A stretch of 64,000 nucleotides of DNA from an uncultured Bacteroidales bacterium (GTDB taxonomy: Bacteria > Bacteroidota > Bacteroidia > Bacteroidales > Paludibacteraceae). The notes beneath the pieces are model-generated. The model worked only from the letters and a program-made list of their open reading frames with translations. It had not been told where the DNA came from and ran no database searches. The stretch's first letter is position 1, and every line of letters begins with the position of its first letter. Positions 44,984 through 54,158 of this stretch are shown one piece after another. The DNA is taken from NCBI GenBank assembly GCA_937910305.1, contig CALEPS010000167.1, forward strand, positions 7,400 through 71,399, read 5' to 3'. The translations under genes and the position numbers were made by a program.

Positions 44984-46474
44984 CTATTGATTATTGTCTA
45001 TTATCTCCCAGTGACCACCTCGGTTTGAGCCGACACGGCGGATGATACCATCACGCTGAAGATTGTTGGTGAGAGCAATCAGATTCTTCTTTGCTATACC
45101 TATAGTCTCAGCCATCTGCGCGGTTGTTACTTTAGGATTCCTCTCAATCATCTCTACAATCATGAGTGCATAGCCATTCAATACTATAGTTACCTGTTTG
45201 GTAACTTTGCCATTAGATGTTTTAGTAATGGTTTTGGTTACGTTTTTGGTTACGTTACCGATAGAGGTGTAATCGTCTGTATTTGTATTGTTTATATGCT
45301 TTTTGGTTACGTTATCGGTTACGCTTTTGGTTACATTACCTGTTTGCTCGGTAATGTTACCGTATATGTTTAAATCTCTGTGTATGGTAACGAGAGTTCC
45401 ACTCATGAAGTTCTCAAAACCCGGTTCAGGCAATCCCGCCTCCTTGAACGACTGACACACCTTAGTAACACCACGTCCCCAAGACTCAATGAAACCGGCA
45501 CGATAGAAGATATTAGCGATAAGCGGATTACGACGCACAGACATGTGCTCCTTACTCATCCGTTCCACACTAAAACCTTCCGGTAGATTGCCGTCGTTCC
45601 AAAACCAAATACGGTCATTGTAAATCTTCATCTGAATATCCTGCCCGAGATAATCACGGTGGATAATAGCGTTATACACCAACTCACGCAAGGCATCCTC
45701 CGGCATCTCCAACGGTTCGACGCGGTGCATTCCTTCATAGTGGATAGGACGGATAAGGTAGTCCTGACGCAGTTTCCACATCACTTCATCCGCCATTTGC
45801 AAAATGTTGCCTTCGATATTATCCTGATGCACCAAGTCCGTTTCATCCTTCACGAAACGACCTATGCGGAAACGCGCATTGATAAAACGGCGTTGAGGAT
45901 TCTTGCCAAACAGCAGGATAGCAGCATTCTTGAGATGCCCGTCTTCAGTCATCAAGTTAAGATTTTTCAGGACAACCTCAACAGGGTCATTCATTGCCTC
46001 TTTAGGCATTCTGTCTATGGGAATAGCATGACGGAGGAAATAGTCAATAGCTTTAGGGTCTATATCATCCAGTTTCGCACCCTCACACTCCATATCGTCC
46101 CAAGTGCGTCCCATCTTCTTGAGAATGAGCGTTTGCAGACCGGAGCCTTTGACCTCTTGCAATGTTGAACCACTACGATAATAGAACTTACCCCGATAAG
46201 CAATCGGTTGTTCGGTTGCCTCCACATATATGGAGATATACTCTTTTCCATCCTCTGTGTGCAAGTCCACCTGGGCTAAAACGCCGGTAGTCTGGTTGAT
46301 CTGATTGGGAAGGTCAGCCAACAACTTAGTTGCATTGTTTATACCACATACCTGCCCATCGTCATCAATGCCAATATACAATGTGCCACCTTGCGCATTG
46401 GCAAAGCCGCTAATGTATTGAAGGTATTCATCCTTCCATATACGTTTGAACTCGGTATGTTGATCCTCTTTCAT
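44984..46474 (-). CDS. AlbA_2 / Schlafen-type ATP-binding regulator with winged-helix C-terminus
   Basis: 496 residues from ATG 46474 (MKEDQHTEFKRIW), fixed by the promoter at 46508-46538. The N-terminal AlbA_2 domain (EFKRIWKDEYLQYISGFANAQGG, then IGIDDDGQVCGI) is followed by the HATPase_c_4-like part (ALRELVYNAIIHRDYLGQDI near 255, FWNDGNLPEGFS near 290, NPLIANIFYRAGFIESWGRG near 325). A linker of NVTK repeats (about 375-430) precedes a winged-helix segment (VTTAQMAETIGIAKKNLIAL). Such proteins act as regulators or in phage defence; here it is a cargo gene with its own host-type promoter. Confidence 0.88.
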   Translation of the reverse strand: MKEDQHTEFKRIWKDEYLQYISGFANAQGGTLYIGIDDDGQVCGINNATKLLADLPNQINQTTGVLAQVDLHTEDGKEYISIYVEATEQPIAYRGKFYYRSGSTLQEVKGSGLQTLILKKMGRTWDDMECEGAKLDDIDPKAIDYFLRHAIPIDRMPKEAMNDPVEVVLKNLNLMTEDGHLKNAAILLFGKNPQRRFINARFRIGRFVKDETDLVHQDNIEGNILQMADEVMWKLRQDYLIRPIHYEGMHRVEPLEMPEDALRELVYNAIIHRDYLGQDIQMKIYNDRIWFWNDGNLPEGFSVERMSKEHMSVRRNPLIANIFYRAGFIESWGRGVTKVCQSFKEAGLPEPGFENFMSGTLVTIHRDLNIYGNITEQTGNVTKSVTDNVTKKHINNTNTDDYTSIGNVTKNVTKTITKTSNGKVTKQVTIVLNGYALMIVEMIERNPKVTTAQMAETIGIAKKNLIALTNNLQRDGIIRRVGSNRGGHWEIIDNNQ

Positions 46475-46507
46475 TGCAACTGATTGACTATGACTTGAAA
46501 AAATCGC

Positions 46508-46538
46508 ACAAAAGTACAAAAAAAGAATGACATACGCA
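46508..46538 (-). promoter_or_regulatory. Host-type promoter for the AlbA_2 gene
   Basis: Minus strand TACTTTTG at 46515-46508 and TTGC at 46538-46535, 19 bases apart. Lacks the GTCTTTTCGC box of the phage promoters. Confidence 0.82.
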
Positions 46539-46629
46539 AATTTTTAGCCCATAAAAGTAAAAAGTGTAAACTTTTTCCTTTGAAAATGACAAAATCAGTA
46601 GATTTTGGGAATAAAAAGAGTATTTCCTG

Positions 46630-48249
46630 CTAGGAGACTCCGGAAACAGAGAATGTGGAAATGACGGTCTGGGGGAACTTCTCACAGCCGATAAAGAGGG
46701 TGTCGAAAGCGTCCGTGCCGTCGGTGCGGTGTTGGAGCAAATCTTCCTCCGTCTCTGCCAGTTTCTCGCCTCCCTTGTCCTTGTGGAAGCCGTTCCGACC
46801 GCGTGTCACTCCAGCCGTCTGGAGGGCCAGAATAAGGTCGTCGTTATTCTGCCGGTTGAAGAACGGCATAAGGCGTTGCTTTCCTGCGAAAGCTTGGTTG
46901 ATGAGAAGGTATTTCTCGTCGTGGCGCATAGGGTTGCCGAGATAAACGGACTCCACGCGCCAGCCGTGGCGCTCGAACTCGTGGCAAACCACCCAATGGA
47001 AATCCTGCGTGTTCACGGCGTAGTTTGAGCCAAGCGCGGTGGTATCGTAATAATAAACGACCGTTTTGTTACGATGAGCATGATAGTAGGTGCAAAAATC
47101 GTGGACGAGTGCCGGGATTTTCCGCTCAAACTTTGTGTAAAAGGATTTGATAACATTGAGGCGTTTGCCGTTGGGCTGCCCTGCAACGATCCAGTTGATA
47201 TTGGCGTTGTAGTCCATACCGATGCAGATAGGCGCATCCGGATTAACATCCTTGTCGGCGCGGCAATCGAGGGCTGAAGGGTCGCACTCCCAGCCGAGCG
47301 AATCAAGGTACTCGAAATTGGAAGCGTTGTACTTGTGTCCTTCACGCATAGAGGAGTAGAAGCCATCTTTAGAGATGCCCAACTGCATGCAGAGAATAGA
47401 AGTTTGGAAGGTTTTGGGCGTGAGGTCGCGCTTCATCTGCTTAATGTAGTTCTCGCCGAGAAGCTGCAAGTTTTCTATACTGGAGTATTCCTTGTAATAG
47501 ACTGCGACAGAGCGCATCTGATTGAGGGCTTTATCAAGTGTGCGTATCTCCTTGCGCAGGTACTGTGGGGGTGTAATGCCCCGACGGTGGCACTCGCGCA
47601 CTTTCTCTTTGAGGCGCCAAATCTCATAAACGGTGGCTTCAATCGTCTGGATAAGTTCCTTATCCATTTTCTCCTTGTAGTGTAGAAACCACGAACCTGC
47701 CTTTGTCTGCGGCATATCTGACAAGATCATGACGGAGTGATTAAAGGAGTGCTTGCCAAAGTAGGACTTTATGCCACCATTGGCAGGGAGTGTTTCATCC
47801 TTCAATTTCTCGTAATCAATGAACTTGGCTTCGTCGATCAGCAGCCAAGAGAGAGTAAGGGAGTTAGAAGAACCGGGACGGTCCTGCGAGATAATGACCG
47901 CACGGCTGCCGTTGTAGAAGGACAGTACATGTTCGTACTCGGCAGGTTCAATGATTGCAGAGCCGAAGGATTTGGGCGGCTTGCGACCAATAACATAGTG
48001 TATGCCGTTTTCAAAGCCCCACCTTTTGAGTGCGGCGAGAATGCCGGGAATGGTGTTCGTTAAGCCGTGCTTGAAAGTAGGCACGACAATGCCACCGGTA
48101 CTGCCAGGCATTCGTTGCATATTACGCAAAACGAATGGCGAGGCGATGCTGTCCGTTTTACCTGTACGACGGCCGGCCACAATAACGGTGGTGTTCGCTC
48201 CGATGAGCTGCGTTAAACGCTGTGGGGTGTTGAAATAGATTTTGGGCAT
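46630..48249 (-). CDS. Terminase large subunit
   Basis: 539 residues. Walker A VAGRRTGKT at about 24-32, Walker B LSWLLIDEAKF near 132-142, motif III region SDMPQTKAGSWFLHY near 175. The nuclease part has CIGMDYNANINWIV near 343 (first acidic residue of the RNase H fold), YYYDTTALGSNYAVN near 400 and a late acidic ETEEDLLQHRTDGTDAF near 505. Packages phage DNA into capsids. It is the last gene of the promoter D operon, after the portal and joining genes, a reversed order relative to most phages. Confidence 0.93.
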   Translation of the reverse strand: MPKIYFNTPQRLTQLIGANTTVIVAGRRTGKTDSIASPFVLRNMQRMPGSTGGIVVPTFKHGLTNTIPGILAALKRWGFENGIHYVIGRKPPKSFGSAIIEPAEYEHVLSFYNGSRAVIISQDRPGSSNSLTLSWLLIDEAKFIDYEKLKDETLPANGGIKSYFGKHSFNHSVMILSDMPQTKAGSWFLHYKEKMDKELIQTIEATVYEIWRLKEKVRECHRRGITPPQYLRKEIRTLDKALNQMRSVAVYYKEYSSIENLQLLGENYIKQMKRDLTPKTFQTSILCMQLGISKDGFYSSMREGHKYNASNFEYLDSLGWECDPSALDCRADKDVNPDAPICIGMDYNANINWIVAGQPNGKRLNVIKSFYTKFERKIPALVHDFCTYYHAHRNKTVVYYYDTTALGSNYAVNTQDFHWVVCHEFERHGWRVESVYLGNPMRHDEKYLLINQAFAGKQRLMPFFNRQNNDDLILALQTAGVTRGRNGFHKDKGGEKLAETEEDLLQHRTDGTDAFDTLFIGCEKFPQTVISTFSVSGVS

Positions 48250-48264
48250 ACTTGCGGCGATTGT

Positions 48265-48903
48265 TTAAGGGACGGTAGGAGTAAGCGGCGGTTCGGTGTC
48301 CTCCGGCATGGGGAACAATTCGGACTCTTCCAAATCGGCTTCCTCGAAGCTGACATCCTCGATGTCCATGGACTCACGACGGTATTTCTCCTGCATCTTG
48401 CGGATTTTCTCCTTGAGGTTGGGAATAGGCTCGATACCGAGGACGCGAGGATCATCTGTAGCCGTGAACGGCTGAACGACGATTTTATCATAAGGGATAG
48501 CCTGCTCGTCCTCCAAATCGACGCGATTAAATTTCGCGTATGAGGAGGCGGCTTTCTCCATGGTTTTCGTGTCCTTTCGAGCCTTTGCCATCTGATACGT
48601 TTCGAGTATCATTTCATTGTAGCGGTAACGGTGAAAATCGCGGCTTGCAGAGGCAAGGAGAGGCAGAAGGGTTTTGATAACCGAAAGATCGGAATAGGCT
48701 TGCGCGCGGCTCAGGCTGTAGCGAGACGCGGCCATGTCAATAAACTGCCTGTCCTTGCTATCCGGATTGGAGAGATACCAAGTGTACATATCGCGCAAGC
48801 GGACGAGCCGCTGCGCCTGTTCGGGATTGTATTTCTGCAGAAGCTCGTCCTCTGCAGTAAACATGTCCCGGCGACAAAGTTCTATGATGGGTTGGCGTGG
48901 CAT
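48265..48903 (-). CDS. Probable terminase-associated DNA-packaging protein
   Basis: 212 residues from ATG 48903. The helical N-terminal half contains AASRYSLSRAQAYSDLSVIK, which looks like a helix-turn-helix, and PEQAQRLVRLRDMYTWYLSN. The C-terminus is acidic (EEADLEESELFPMPEDTE). It sits directly before the terminase large gene and may be the small subunit; the gene at 48941 is the competing candidate. Confidence 0.62.
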   Translation of the reverse strand: MPRQPIIELCRRDMFTAEDELLQKYNPEQAQRLVRLRDMYTWYLSNPDSKDRQFIDMAASRYSLSRAQAYSDLSVIKTLLPLLASASRDFHRYRYNEMILETYQMAKARKDTKTMEKAASSYAKFNRVDLEDEQAIPYDKIVVQPFTATDDPRVLGIEPIPNLKEKIRKMQEKYRRESMDIEDVSFEEADLEESELFPMPEDTEPPLTPTVP

Positions 48904-48908
48904 AAAGT

Positions 48909-48943
48909 CATTTACGATTTGGGCATTTACCATTTACGATTTA
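48909..48943. repeat. CATTTACGATTT junction repeat inside the prophage
   Basis: Two copies of CATTTACGATTT and one short CATTTAC between two packaging genes; on the minus strand this is the same AATCGTAAAT word as before ftsY and valS. Confidence 0.8.
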
Positions 48944-49216
48944 CTCGTCATCCTCCATGTCCATGAGGTTGTTCCGGGCGTTTTGGAGAGCGAGCGGAGA
49001 GCCAACTTTCGCGAGCGTCATTTCCTGGGCATGGAGCTGCACCTTTGACATCGCCTTGCCCTTATGGTAAGCGAGGTATGCAGGAGAGTCCTCGATGTGG
49101 ATATCCGAACGCAGTTCCTCGGCGCGCAACTGGAGAATAACGGCAATGTCCGTGATGGTCATGTAGATAGAAGCGTAATACTCTATCTGTTGTAGTTGTT
49201 CGGGGCTGTAGGTCAT
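48941..49216 (-). CDS. Small helical protein, possible terminase small subunit
   Basis: 91 residues from ATG 49216, which overlaps the upstream stop by four bases. IEYYASIYMTITDIAVILQLR near 12-32 resembles the helix-turn-helix of small terminase subunits that read the DNA, followed by an amphipathic helix (AYHKGKAMSKVQLHAQEMTL). Location before the large subunit supports a packaging role. Confidence 0.62.
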   Translation of the reverse strand: MTYSPEQLQQIEYYASIYMTITDIAVILQLRAEELRSDIHIEDSPAYLAYHKGKAMSKVQLHAQEMTLAKVGSPLALQNARNNLMDMEDDE

Positions 49217-49740
49217 GGCTGTGGGGTGTTTGGAGTTGTTTGTCCGGGCGTGATCCATTCCTCCGGATTCAAGCGGAGGTCGGTAAACAAATCGACGCCA
49301 ATCTGGAAGCGTGCGCAAGCACAACCGCTGGCGAAATACTCCGGGATTTCGGTAAAACGTATGCGCGTATCGAGGTACAACTGACGCTCTTGGAGCTTCG
49401 TTTCCTCAAGGATAAGTTTCGACATGAATTGTCGGAACAGTTCGCGCATAGTTTCCATGCGGTTGGCGCGCAGATTGGGCTTGTCGATAGGATAACGCAT
49501 AGCAAAGAAAACGGACTTAACGCGGCGCGTACGCGGCGAGTTGTTAAGTTCTATGAAGCCTTCGGAAATGTCATCGACACAGACGAAAGCGGTTTGCGAC
49601 TGCGAGCGTTCGAGCAACTGCTGAAAGTCAGCTGCTCCAGAGACGGTGCAAAAGCAGAATTTTTGTGCTTGTGCAAGGCGATTTGTTTGAGTAAGGGAGC
49701 GGAAAAACTCCGTGGCATCCCAGTTGGTAGCGGTGTTCAT
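49213..49740 (-). CDS. Phage head-tail or neck protein of unknown role
   Basis: 175 residues from ATG 49740 (MNTATNWDATEFF); an open frame continues upstream but has no start and overlaps the gene at 49814 in another frame. KFCFCTVSGAADFQQLLERS and DTRIRFTEIPEYFASGCACARF are notable Cys-containing segments. Position between portal and terminase genes suggests a joining protein. The 73 bases between it and the upstream stop hold no other gene. Confidence 0.55.
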   Translation of the reverse strand: MNTATNWDATEFFRSLTQTNRLAQAQKFCFCTVSGAADFQQLLERSQSQTAFVCVDDISEGFIELNNSPRTRRVKSVFFAMRYPIDKPNLRANRMETMRELFRQFMSKLILEETKLQERQLYLDTRIRFTEIPEYFASGCACARFQIGVDLFTDLRLNPEEWITPGQTTPNTPQP

Positions 49741-49813
49741 AAAATCTTTGATTCTCTGGAAACGGGCTTCGGCGAACTGCGAAAGCGTGCTTTCGTTCGC
49801 CTTGCTGCCGTTT

Positions 49814-50548
49814 TCATGATTGGTGCATTTGGCGTTTGAGTTCTTCCGCGTCGGCTGCCTGTGCGTCGAGTTCAGTAAGGGCGCGCCACACATCCATTTT
49901 GAGGACGGTTTCTTCTTTGGTAATGTCGCCCTTTGTGAGTGCGCGGATTTGGGTATCGACCAACTCCTGCAAGTGCTTGCCGAGGTCGGTTTCCTGATTG
50001 AGGGGCGCAGTATGGAAGAAATGGGTAAAACGGCGCGCAAGGTGTTCCTTTGCAGAACCGAACCAATAGAAGATAGAGATATATTCCTCCGGGGAGAGGC
50101 GGAATTTCTTATCCGGCTCTGCACCATAGAGAATGGCGGCAATATCGTACAGGTGGGAATTGTCACCCGTAACGAGAAAACCGGTGTAGAAGTTATCACA
50201 TGAAATGTAATCCTCGAAAGATAGCCCTTGCAAATCTGCAGCACAAGCGGAGTGGCCGCAGATTTGAGGAAGGCGCACGGGGTACGTGGGGAGATGGTCG
50301 AGCCACGAGAGGAAGGGCAAGACTTCGGCTATCTGGAGAGCGGTAAGGTGCAACGGCTTTCCTTCGTGGCGAACGAAAAAGCCGTCACCTTCCGGAGAGA
50401 TAACTTCGATGTGCGCCCACCGGAAAAGCACATAGGTTTTGATTTCATCTGCTGTGAACTTGTCAAGTGAAAGCAGATAGAACACGTAGCGCAGCTGCGC
50501 CGGTGTCAATTCCTGCCAGCAGGTAGGTAGTGTCAGATTGAGTGTTTG
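49814..50548 (-). CDS. Phage protein between joining genes, possible tail-assembly chaperone
   Basis: 244 residues from ATG 50548 (MQTLNLTLPTCWQELTPAQL). LRYVFYLLSLDKFTADEIKTYVL near 20 and ARRFTHFFHTAPLNQETDLG near 170 are its most distinctive segments; the C-terminus is a charged helix (ELDAQAADAEELKRQMHQS). No catalytic motif. In Bacteroidetes phages a similar protein follows the DUF6712-like gene; role inferred only from position. Confidence 0.55.
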   Translation of the reverse strand, partial: QTLNLTLPTCWQELTPAQLRYVFYLLSLDKFTADEIKTYVLFRWAHIEVISPEGDGFFVRHEGKPLHLTALQIAEVLPFLSWLDHLPTYPVRLPQICGHSACAADLQGLSFEDYISCDNFYTGFLVTGDNSHLYDIAAILYGAEPDKKFRLSPEEYISIFYWFGSAKEHLARRFTHFFHTAPLNQETDLGKHLQELVDTQIRALTKGDITKEETVLKMDVWRALTELDAQAADAEELKRQMHQS

Positions 50549-50561
50549 CATAATATGAAGT

Positions 50562-51395
50562 TTAGAACCAATAACCATGACTTTCTTTCGTGTTCTGGAA
50601 CGACGGCCGGCAGAAAAGTTGTGCTGTAGGTGACGATTGCCACTCGGGAAAATCGTCGGGATTTGACCGTATGTCGTTCACAAGACTTGTGAGCAAGACA
50701 TAATTAAGCGGCTTTCCTGCCAAAAGTTCAATCTCTATGTTTTTGAGATTAACGACGATAGGCAGTTCCGAGGCAGTTAAGGACTGCTGAAGAACGTGCT
50801 GCCGAAAGCGCGCGTAAAGTGCTTCGGAGATGTACTTGGTAGCAAGTTCGTACTCGATAGAGAGAACCTGCTGCCGAAGCGTGCGGTAGTGTTCCCAAAG
50901 ATCGCTCGTATGACCGGCAAGCCGTGACAACTCCAATGAGGGGAACAGCGTAGCCGAGAAATAGTGTCCTTGTGGTGTCTCACACCAAGAGGCGTTTTGG
51001 GACAGTTGGGACAGCAATTCATCTATGAGGTTGTAGCGGAGGAGTAGCAAGGACTCGGAGAGGCGTGCCACTCGCTCCGTAGATGCGGGGGCTATATTGC
51101 CGTTACTAACTATGCCAAAGCCGGTGGAAGTTAGCACAAGGTCGAGCGACGGAAGGGCAACACGAAAGGCATGTGCAACTATTGTTTGGCAGAGAAGGGC
51201 GCGCGTGGCGGCGTTGCCTTCAGTACCGGCACAAGTAGAAATGAAATCTCTACCTGTGATGTTTTCTGCCAGCCATTGTTCGGCATTATTCAAATGGAAT
51301 TGTAGCTTATCGAAGAGCGAAATCTCGCCCTCGCAAGTTGCAAGGACATTAGGCAGGTACTGCCGTAATTGTTCATCGTTATTTATCAGCATCAT
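50562..51395 (-). CDS. DUF6712-like head-tail joining protein
   Basis: 277 residues, helical (NNDEQLRQYLPNVLATCEGE, then QFHLNNAEQWLAENITGRDF) with LVNDIRSNPDDFPEWQSSP at the end. This matches a family that follows the portal gene in Bacteroidetes phages and is related in place to gp6-type connector proteins. Overlaps the portal gene by 17 bases. Confidence 0.68.
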   Translation of the reverse strand: MMLINNDEQLRQYLPNVLATCEGEISLFDKLQFHLNNAEQWLAENITGRDFISTCAGTEGNAATRALLCQTIVAHAFRVALPSLDLVLTSTGFGIVSNGNIAPASTERVARLSESLLLLRYNLIDELLSQLSQNASWCETPQGHYFSATLFPSLELSRLAGHTSDLWEHYRTLRQQVLSIEYELATKYISEALYARFRQHVLQQSLTASELPIVVNLKNIEIELLAGKPLNYVLLTSLVNDIRSNPDDFPEWQSSPTAQLFCRPSFQNTKESHGYWF

Positions 51396-52689
51396 TGTTA
51401 TTGGTGGTTACTTGTTTTGCATCTTTGTGCTCATCGAGCGTGGTTAGCATAACAAATGGGCAGTCAGGAACTACGCCAGCCCATTTGTTGAATCGAATAA
51501 TTATCCTATGGGGCAGGAATAACAAATCGTGATAGGGCTTTTGGAGGGCCTGGGCGATAGTGTACAGCTCCCGTTTGTCAGAACCGGAGTTGTTCGATTG
51601 GGACTTGCCCGGTACAGATCCAACGAGGTTGGAATGGACGCGCAAGGTAAAGCACTCCATATTGACGGCTTCCTGATGGTCGCTTTCCCAATCGCCGCCC
51701 TCCTTGCTGTTGTCTATACGATTTATAACGACATCGTGCTGTTCCTTGCCGTCGGGAGAAATATAGAAGGTAGAGAACCACACTTTTCCGGCGTTCTGCG
51801 CTCCGGTAAGAAACTCGATGATGCGCTGCTTCTCCACGTTCACGCGAGCCTGCATCTTGATTGGGTCGGTAATGCCCTCGGCTTTGAAAATGCCATCCCA
51901 ATACTTATTCGCCACCTCGATATGGTACTTAATCGGGGCGGAGTTTTCAAGTTTCGCCTTTTTGGCGGTGGCTATGAGTTGCTTGATATCATACCACTTG
52001 GACTTGAAAATCGAAGCGTAGTGCGGTATTGGGTAATATGTGCTGTCGGGTGTCGGGACTTTCGTAAGGATAGCGAACTTGCAACCGCCTTTGCCCCCGG
52101 CAATGCGTATGCGCAAATCGTTCCATGGGGACGCAGGGTTAAGCAGAGGAATGTGCTCCACTTCGTCTGCTTGAACCGGTTTGCGCCAGTTCGCGTAAAG
52201 CACTTCCTTGATGACGCCGTCCTTATCTGCCTTTGTAAAACGGCAATAAGCAACCTCTTTGCGTAGGACGGTGACAACTTTGGTGCGCTGCTCATTTAGT
52301 AAAATGACAGTTATGCACCAGCCGAAGTGCTTGAAATCCTGACACACACCGAGAAAATAGGATGCGAGGTTATTATCCAAGCAGAAATCCTCTACCTCCT
52401 CTTTAACGGCAGCAGTACAAGCTTCGGTGTTGTACTGGAGGCCTGCGCCATAGCAGATTTCGGCGTTAAAGAGTTGGCAGGTGGAAAGGGTTTCGTCATC
52501 CTCAATTTTCTTGAGCACGTTATAGGGCATTTCGTCGTCCCCTCCCCAGGGGATATAGGACGTGTTCTTGTCAAGGACGCGCTCGGAAATATCGGTGTCA
52601 TCCTTGAACACCTGCGAACTGTCGGAGTGAAAGATGGCGCGAGCCTGTAGCTCCGGGACGATGGCAATAGAATCAAAAGAAAAATCCAT
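51379..52689 (-). CDS. Phage portal protein
   Basis: 436 residues. SYIPWGGDDEMPYNVLKKIEDD near 43 and CQLFNAEICYGAGLQYN near 70 are a typical portal N-terminal wing; KPVQADEVEHIPLLNPASPW near 168 and HYASIFKSKWYDIKQLIATA near 222 lead to the clip and crown region, and SVPGKSQSNNSGSDKRELYT near 358 the stem region. First gene of the promoter D operon; start ATG 52689 is 20 bases after the -7 box. Confidence 0.85.
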   Translation of the reverse strand: MDFSFDSIAIVPELQARAIFHSDSSQVFKDDTDISERVLDKNTSYIPWGGDDEMPYNVLKKIEDDETLSTCQLFNAEICYGAGLQYNTEACTAAVKEEVEDFCLDNNLASYFLGVCQDFKHFGWCITVILLNEQRTKVVTVLRKEVAYCRFTKADKDGVIKEVLYANWRKPVQADEVEHIPLLNPASPWNDLRIRIAGGKGGCKFAILTKVPTPDSTYYPIPHYASIFKSKWYDIKQLIATAKKAKLENSAPIKYHIEVANKYWDGIFKAEGITDPIKMQARVNVEKQRIIEFLTGAQNAGKVWFSTFYISPDGKEQHDVVINRIDNSKEGGDWESDHQEAVNMECFTLRVHSNLVGSVPGKSQSNNSGSDKRELYTIAQALQKPYHDLLFLPHRIIIRFNKWAGVVPDCPFVMLTTLDEHKDAKQVTTNNNDADK

Positions 52690-52709
52690 ATCTTGCAGTT
52701 TTTATGCTG

Positions 52710-52744
52710 CAAAGATACGGACTTTTATACGTGCGCGAAAAGAC
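52710..52744 (-). promoter_or_regulatory. Phage-type promoter D (portal-terminase operon)
   Basis: Minus strand GTCTTTTCGC at 52744-52735, 17 bases, TATCTTTG at 52717-52710. The box starts five bases past the stop of the ATPase gene. Confidence 0.88.
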
Positions 52745-52748
52745 GCGG

Positions 52749-54005
52749 CTAATCAAGAGTGTTTGGTTTGAGAAGGAAATCTTCCATGCTCACAATCTCA
52801 ACCCCTTCGTCATCAATCCAACCGCGTTGGAAATCATTACCAAGGATAATAATCTTGCGGAAATGATCCGGGATATTCACCAGCGGACGTTGTTCTTTCT
52901 CCGTCTTTTCCCTGTCTTGAAGTACAAATGCAGATTGGATATACATTCTCTGAGGCGGATTATTCACCACAAAGTCCACCTCCAGATTCTTCCGTAATCG
53001 CTTGCCTTCAGGAGTCGTTTCCCAGACCTCTACCTGACCTACATCTACGCTATACCCGCGCATACACAACTCGTTATAGATAACGTTCTCCATGATATGC
53101 GTATCTTCCTGCTGGCGGAAGTTAATCAGCATATTGCGGATTCCCAAGTCTTCAAAATAGTACTTTGATGCAGAACCGATATATTTGCGTCCTTTGACAT
53201 CGTACCGCTGCGCTTCGCTGATGATAAAAGCATCTTGCAAGTACTCTAAATAGTTCTCTATAGTTGCCGGTGCAATGGCCAGTTTCTCTCCCGACATAAA
53301 GGTGTTGACGATATTGTACGGGTTGGTACACGAACCAATGCAGGAAGCCAACACTTGAATCAATTTGCGCATTCCCTCCGGATTGCGTAGGTGATTACGC
53401 TCAATCACATCTTTCAGATAGGTTGTCTCAAACACGGATTGCAAATACTGTTTTTTCTCATCCTCCGTAGCCAAAAGTGCTACATGAGGCAGACCTCCAT
53501 ATCGGTAATAGTCATATAGCGCTTTCCTATAGTCGCCGCCAACACCCTCGAAGTACTCCGCGAAACTTAGCGGATGAACACGTATCTCCCATCCGCGACC
53601 GCGAAACTCGGTGACTACATCTTTGCTCAGGAACTTGCTGTTACTGCCCGATACGTACGTCTCAACATTTTGCTTGTGTGTCATGCTAAGCAACACACTC
53701 ACAAAGTCATCGACCAACTGAACTTCATCCAATATAACATAGTTCTTCTTCCCGTCTTTGACAATATGGTTGTTGATATAATCCAACAATCTGTCCGGAT
53801 TGAGAAGTTTCTTATTCTCCCGATCATCCAATGCCAAACCGATGATATGGTCCTCCTGTACTCCTTGCGAAAGAAGGTAGTTCCGAAAGATATTAAAAAG
53901 CAGATAAGACTTTCCGCATCGGCGAATGCCGGTGACAATCTTAATCATTCCGTTACCATCTGCACGAACCAGTTTTTGAAGGTACAATTTGCGTGAAAAT
54001 TCCAT
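52749..54005 (-). CDS. AAA ATPase with DUF4143 domain, prophage cargo
   Basis: 418 residues from ATG 54005 (MEFSRKLYLQKLV), set by the promoter at 54047-54077. The AAA_14 part has Walker A VTGIRRCGKSYLLFNIF near 25-41, YVILDEVQLVDDFV near 92 and ETYVSGSNSKFLSKDV near 118. DUF4143 follows (about 185-400: LPHVALLATEDEKKQYLQSV, DVGQVEVWETTPEGKRLR and KNLEVDFVV, a PD-(D/E)XK-like segment). These proteins are common in Bacteroidetes, sometimes with toxin-like or defence roles, but the function is unknown. It splits the capsid and portal operons and carries its own promoter. Confidence 0.88.
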   Translation of the reverse strand: MEFSRKLYLQKLVRADGNGMIKIVTGIRRCGKSYLLFNIFRNYLLSQGVQEDHIIGLALDDRENKKLLNPDRLLDYINNHIVKDGKKNYVILDEVQLVDDFVSVLLSMTHKQNVETYVSGSNSKFLSKDVVTEFRGRGWEIRVHPLSFAEYFEGVGGDYRKALYDYYRYGGLPHVALLATEDEKKQYLQSVFETTYLKDVIERNHLRNPEGMRKLIQVLASCIGSCTNPYNIVNTFMSGEKLAIAPATIENYLEYLQDAFIISEAQRYDVKGRKYIGSASKYYFEDLGIRNMLINFRQQEDTHIMENVIYNELCMRGYSVDVGQVEVWETTPEGKRLRKNLEVDFVVNNPPQRMYIQSAFVLQDREKTEKEQRPLVNIPDHFRKIIILGNDFQRGWIDDEGVEIVSMEDFLLKPNTLD

Positions 54006-54046
54006 ATTTACGTTAAATTTTTGTGATTTGCAACTAAAATTTGACG

Positions 54047-54077
54047 CAAAAGTACTGCTTTTTTCTGATATATGCAA
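54047..54077 (-). promoter_or_regulatory. Host-type promoter for the DUF4143 ATPase
   Basis: Minus strand TACTTTTG at 54054-54047 and TTGC at 54077-54074, 19 bases apart. Confidence 0.83.
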
Positions 54078-54158
54078 ATTTTCTTTCAATTAAAATGCTG
54101 TTTTATTTCATTTTTTTGTGATTTTGCACATCATTTTTACATAAAATGACGTAAAAAG

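Noticed and set aside
49741..50244. N-terminal extension of the gene at 49213
   Set aside because: It overlaps the well-supported gene at 49814 in another frame and lacks a suitable start.
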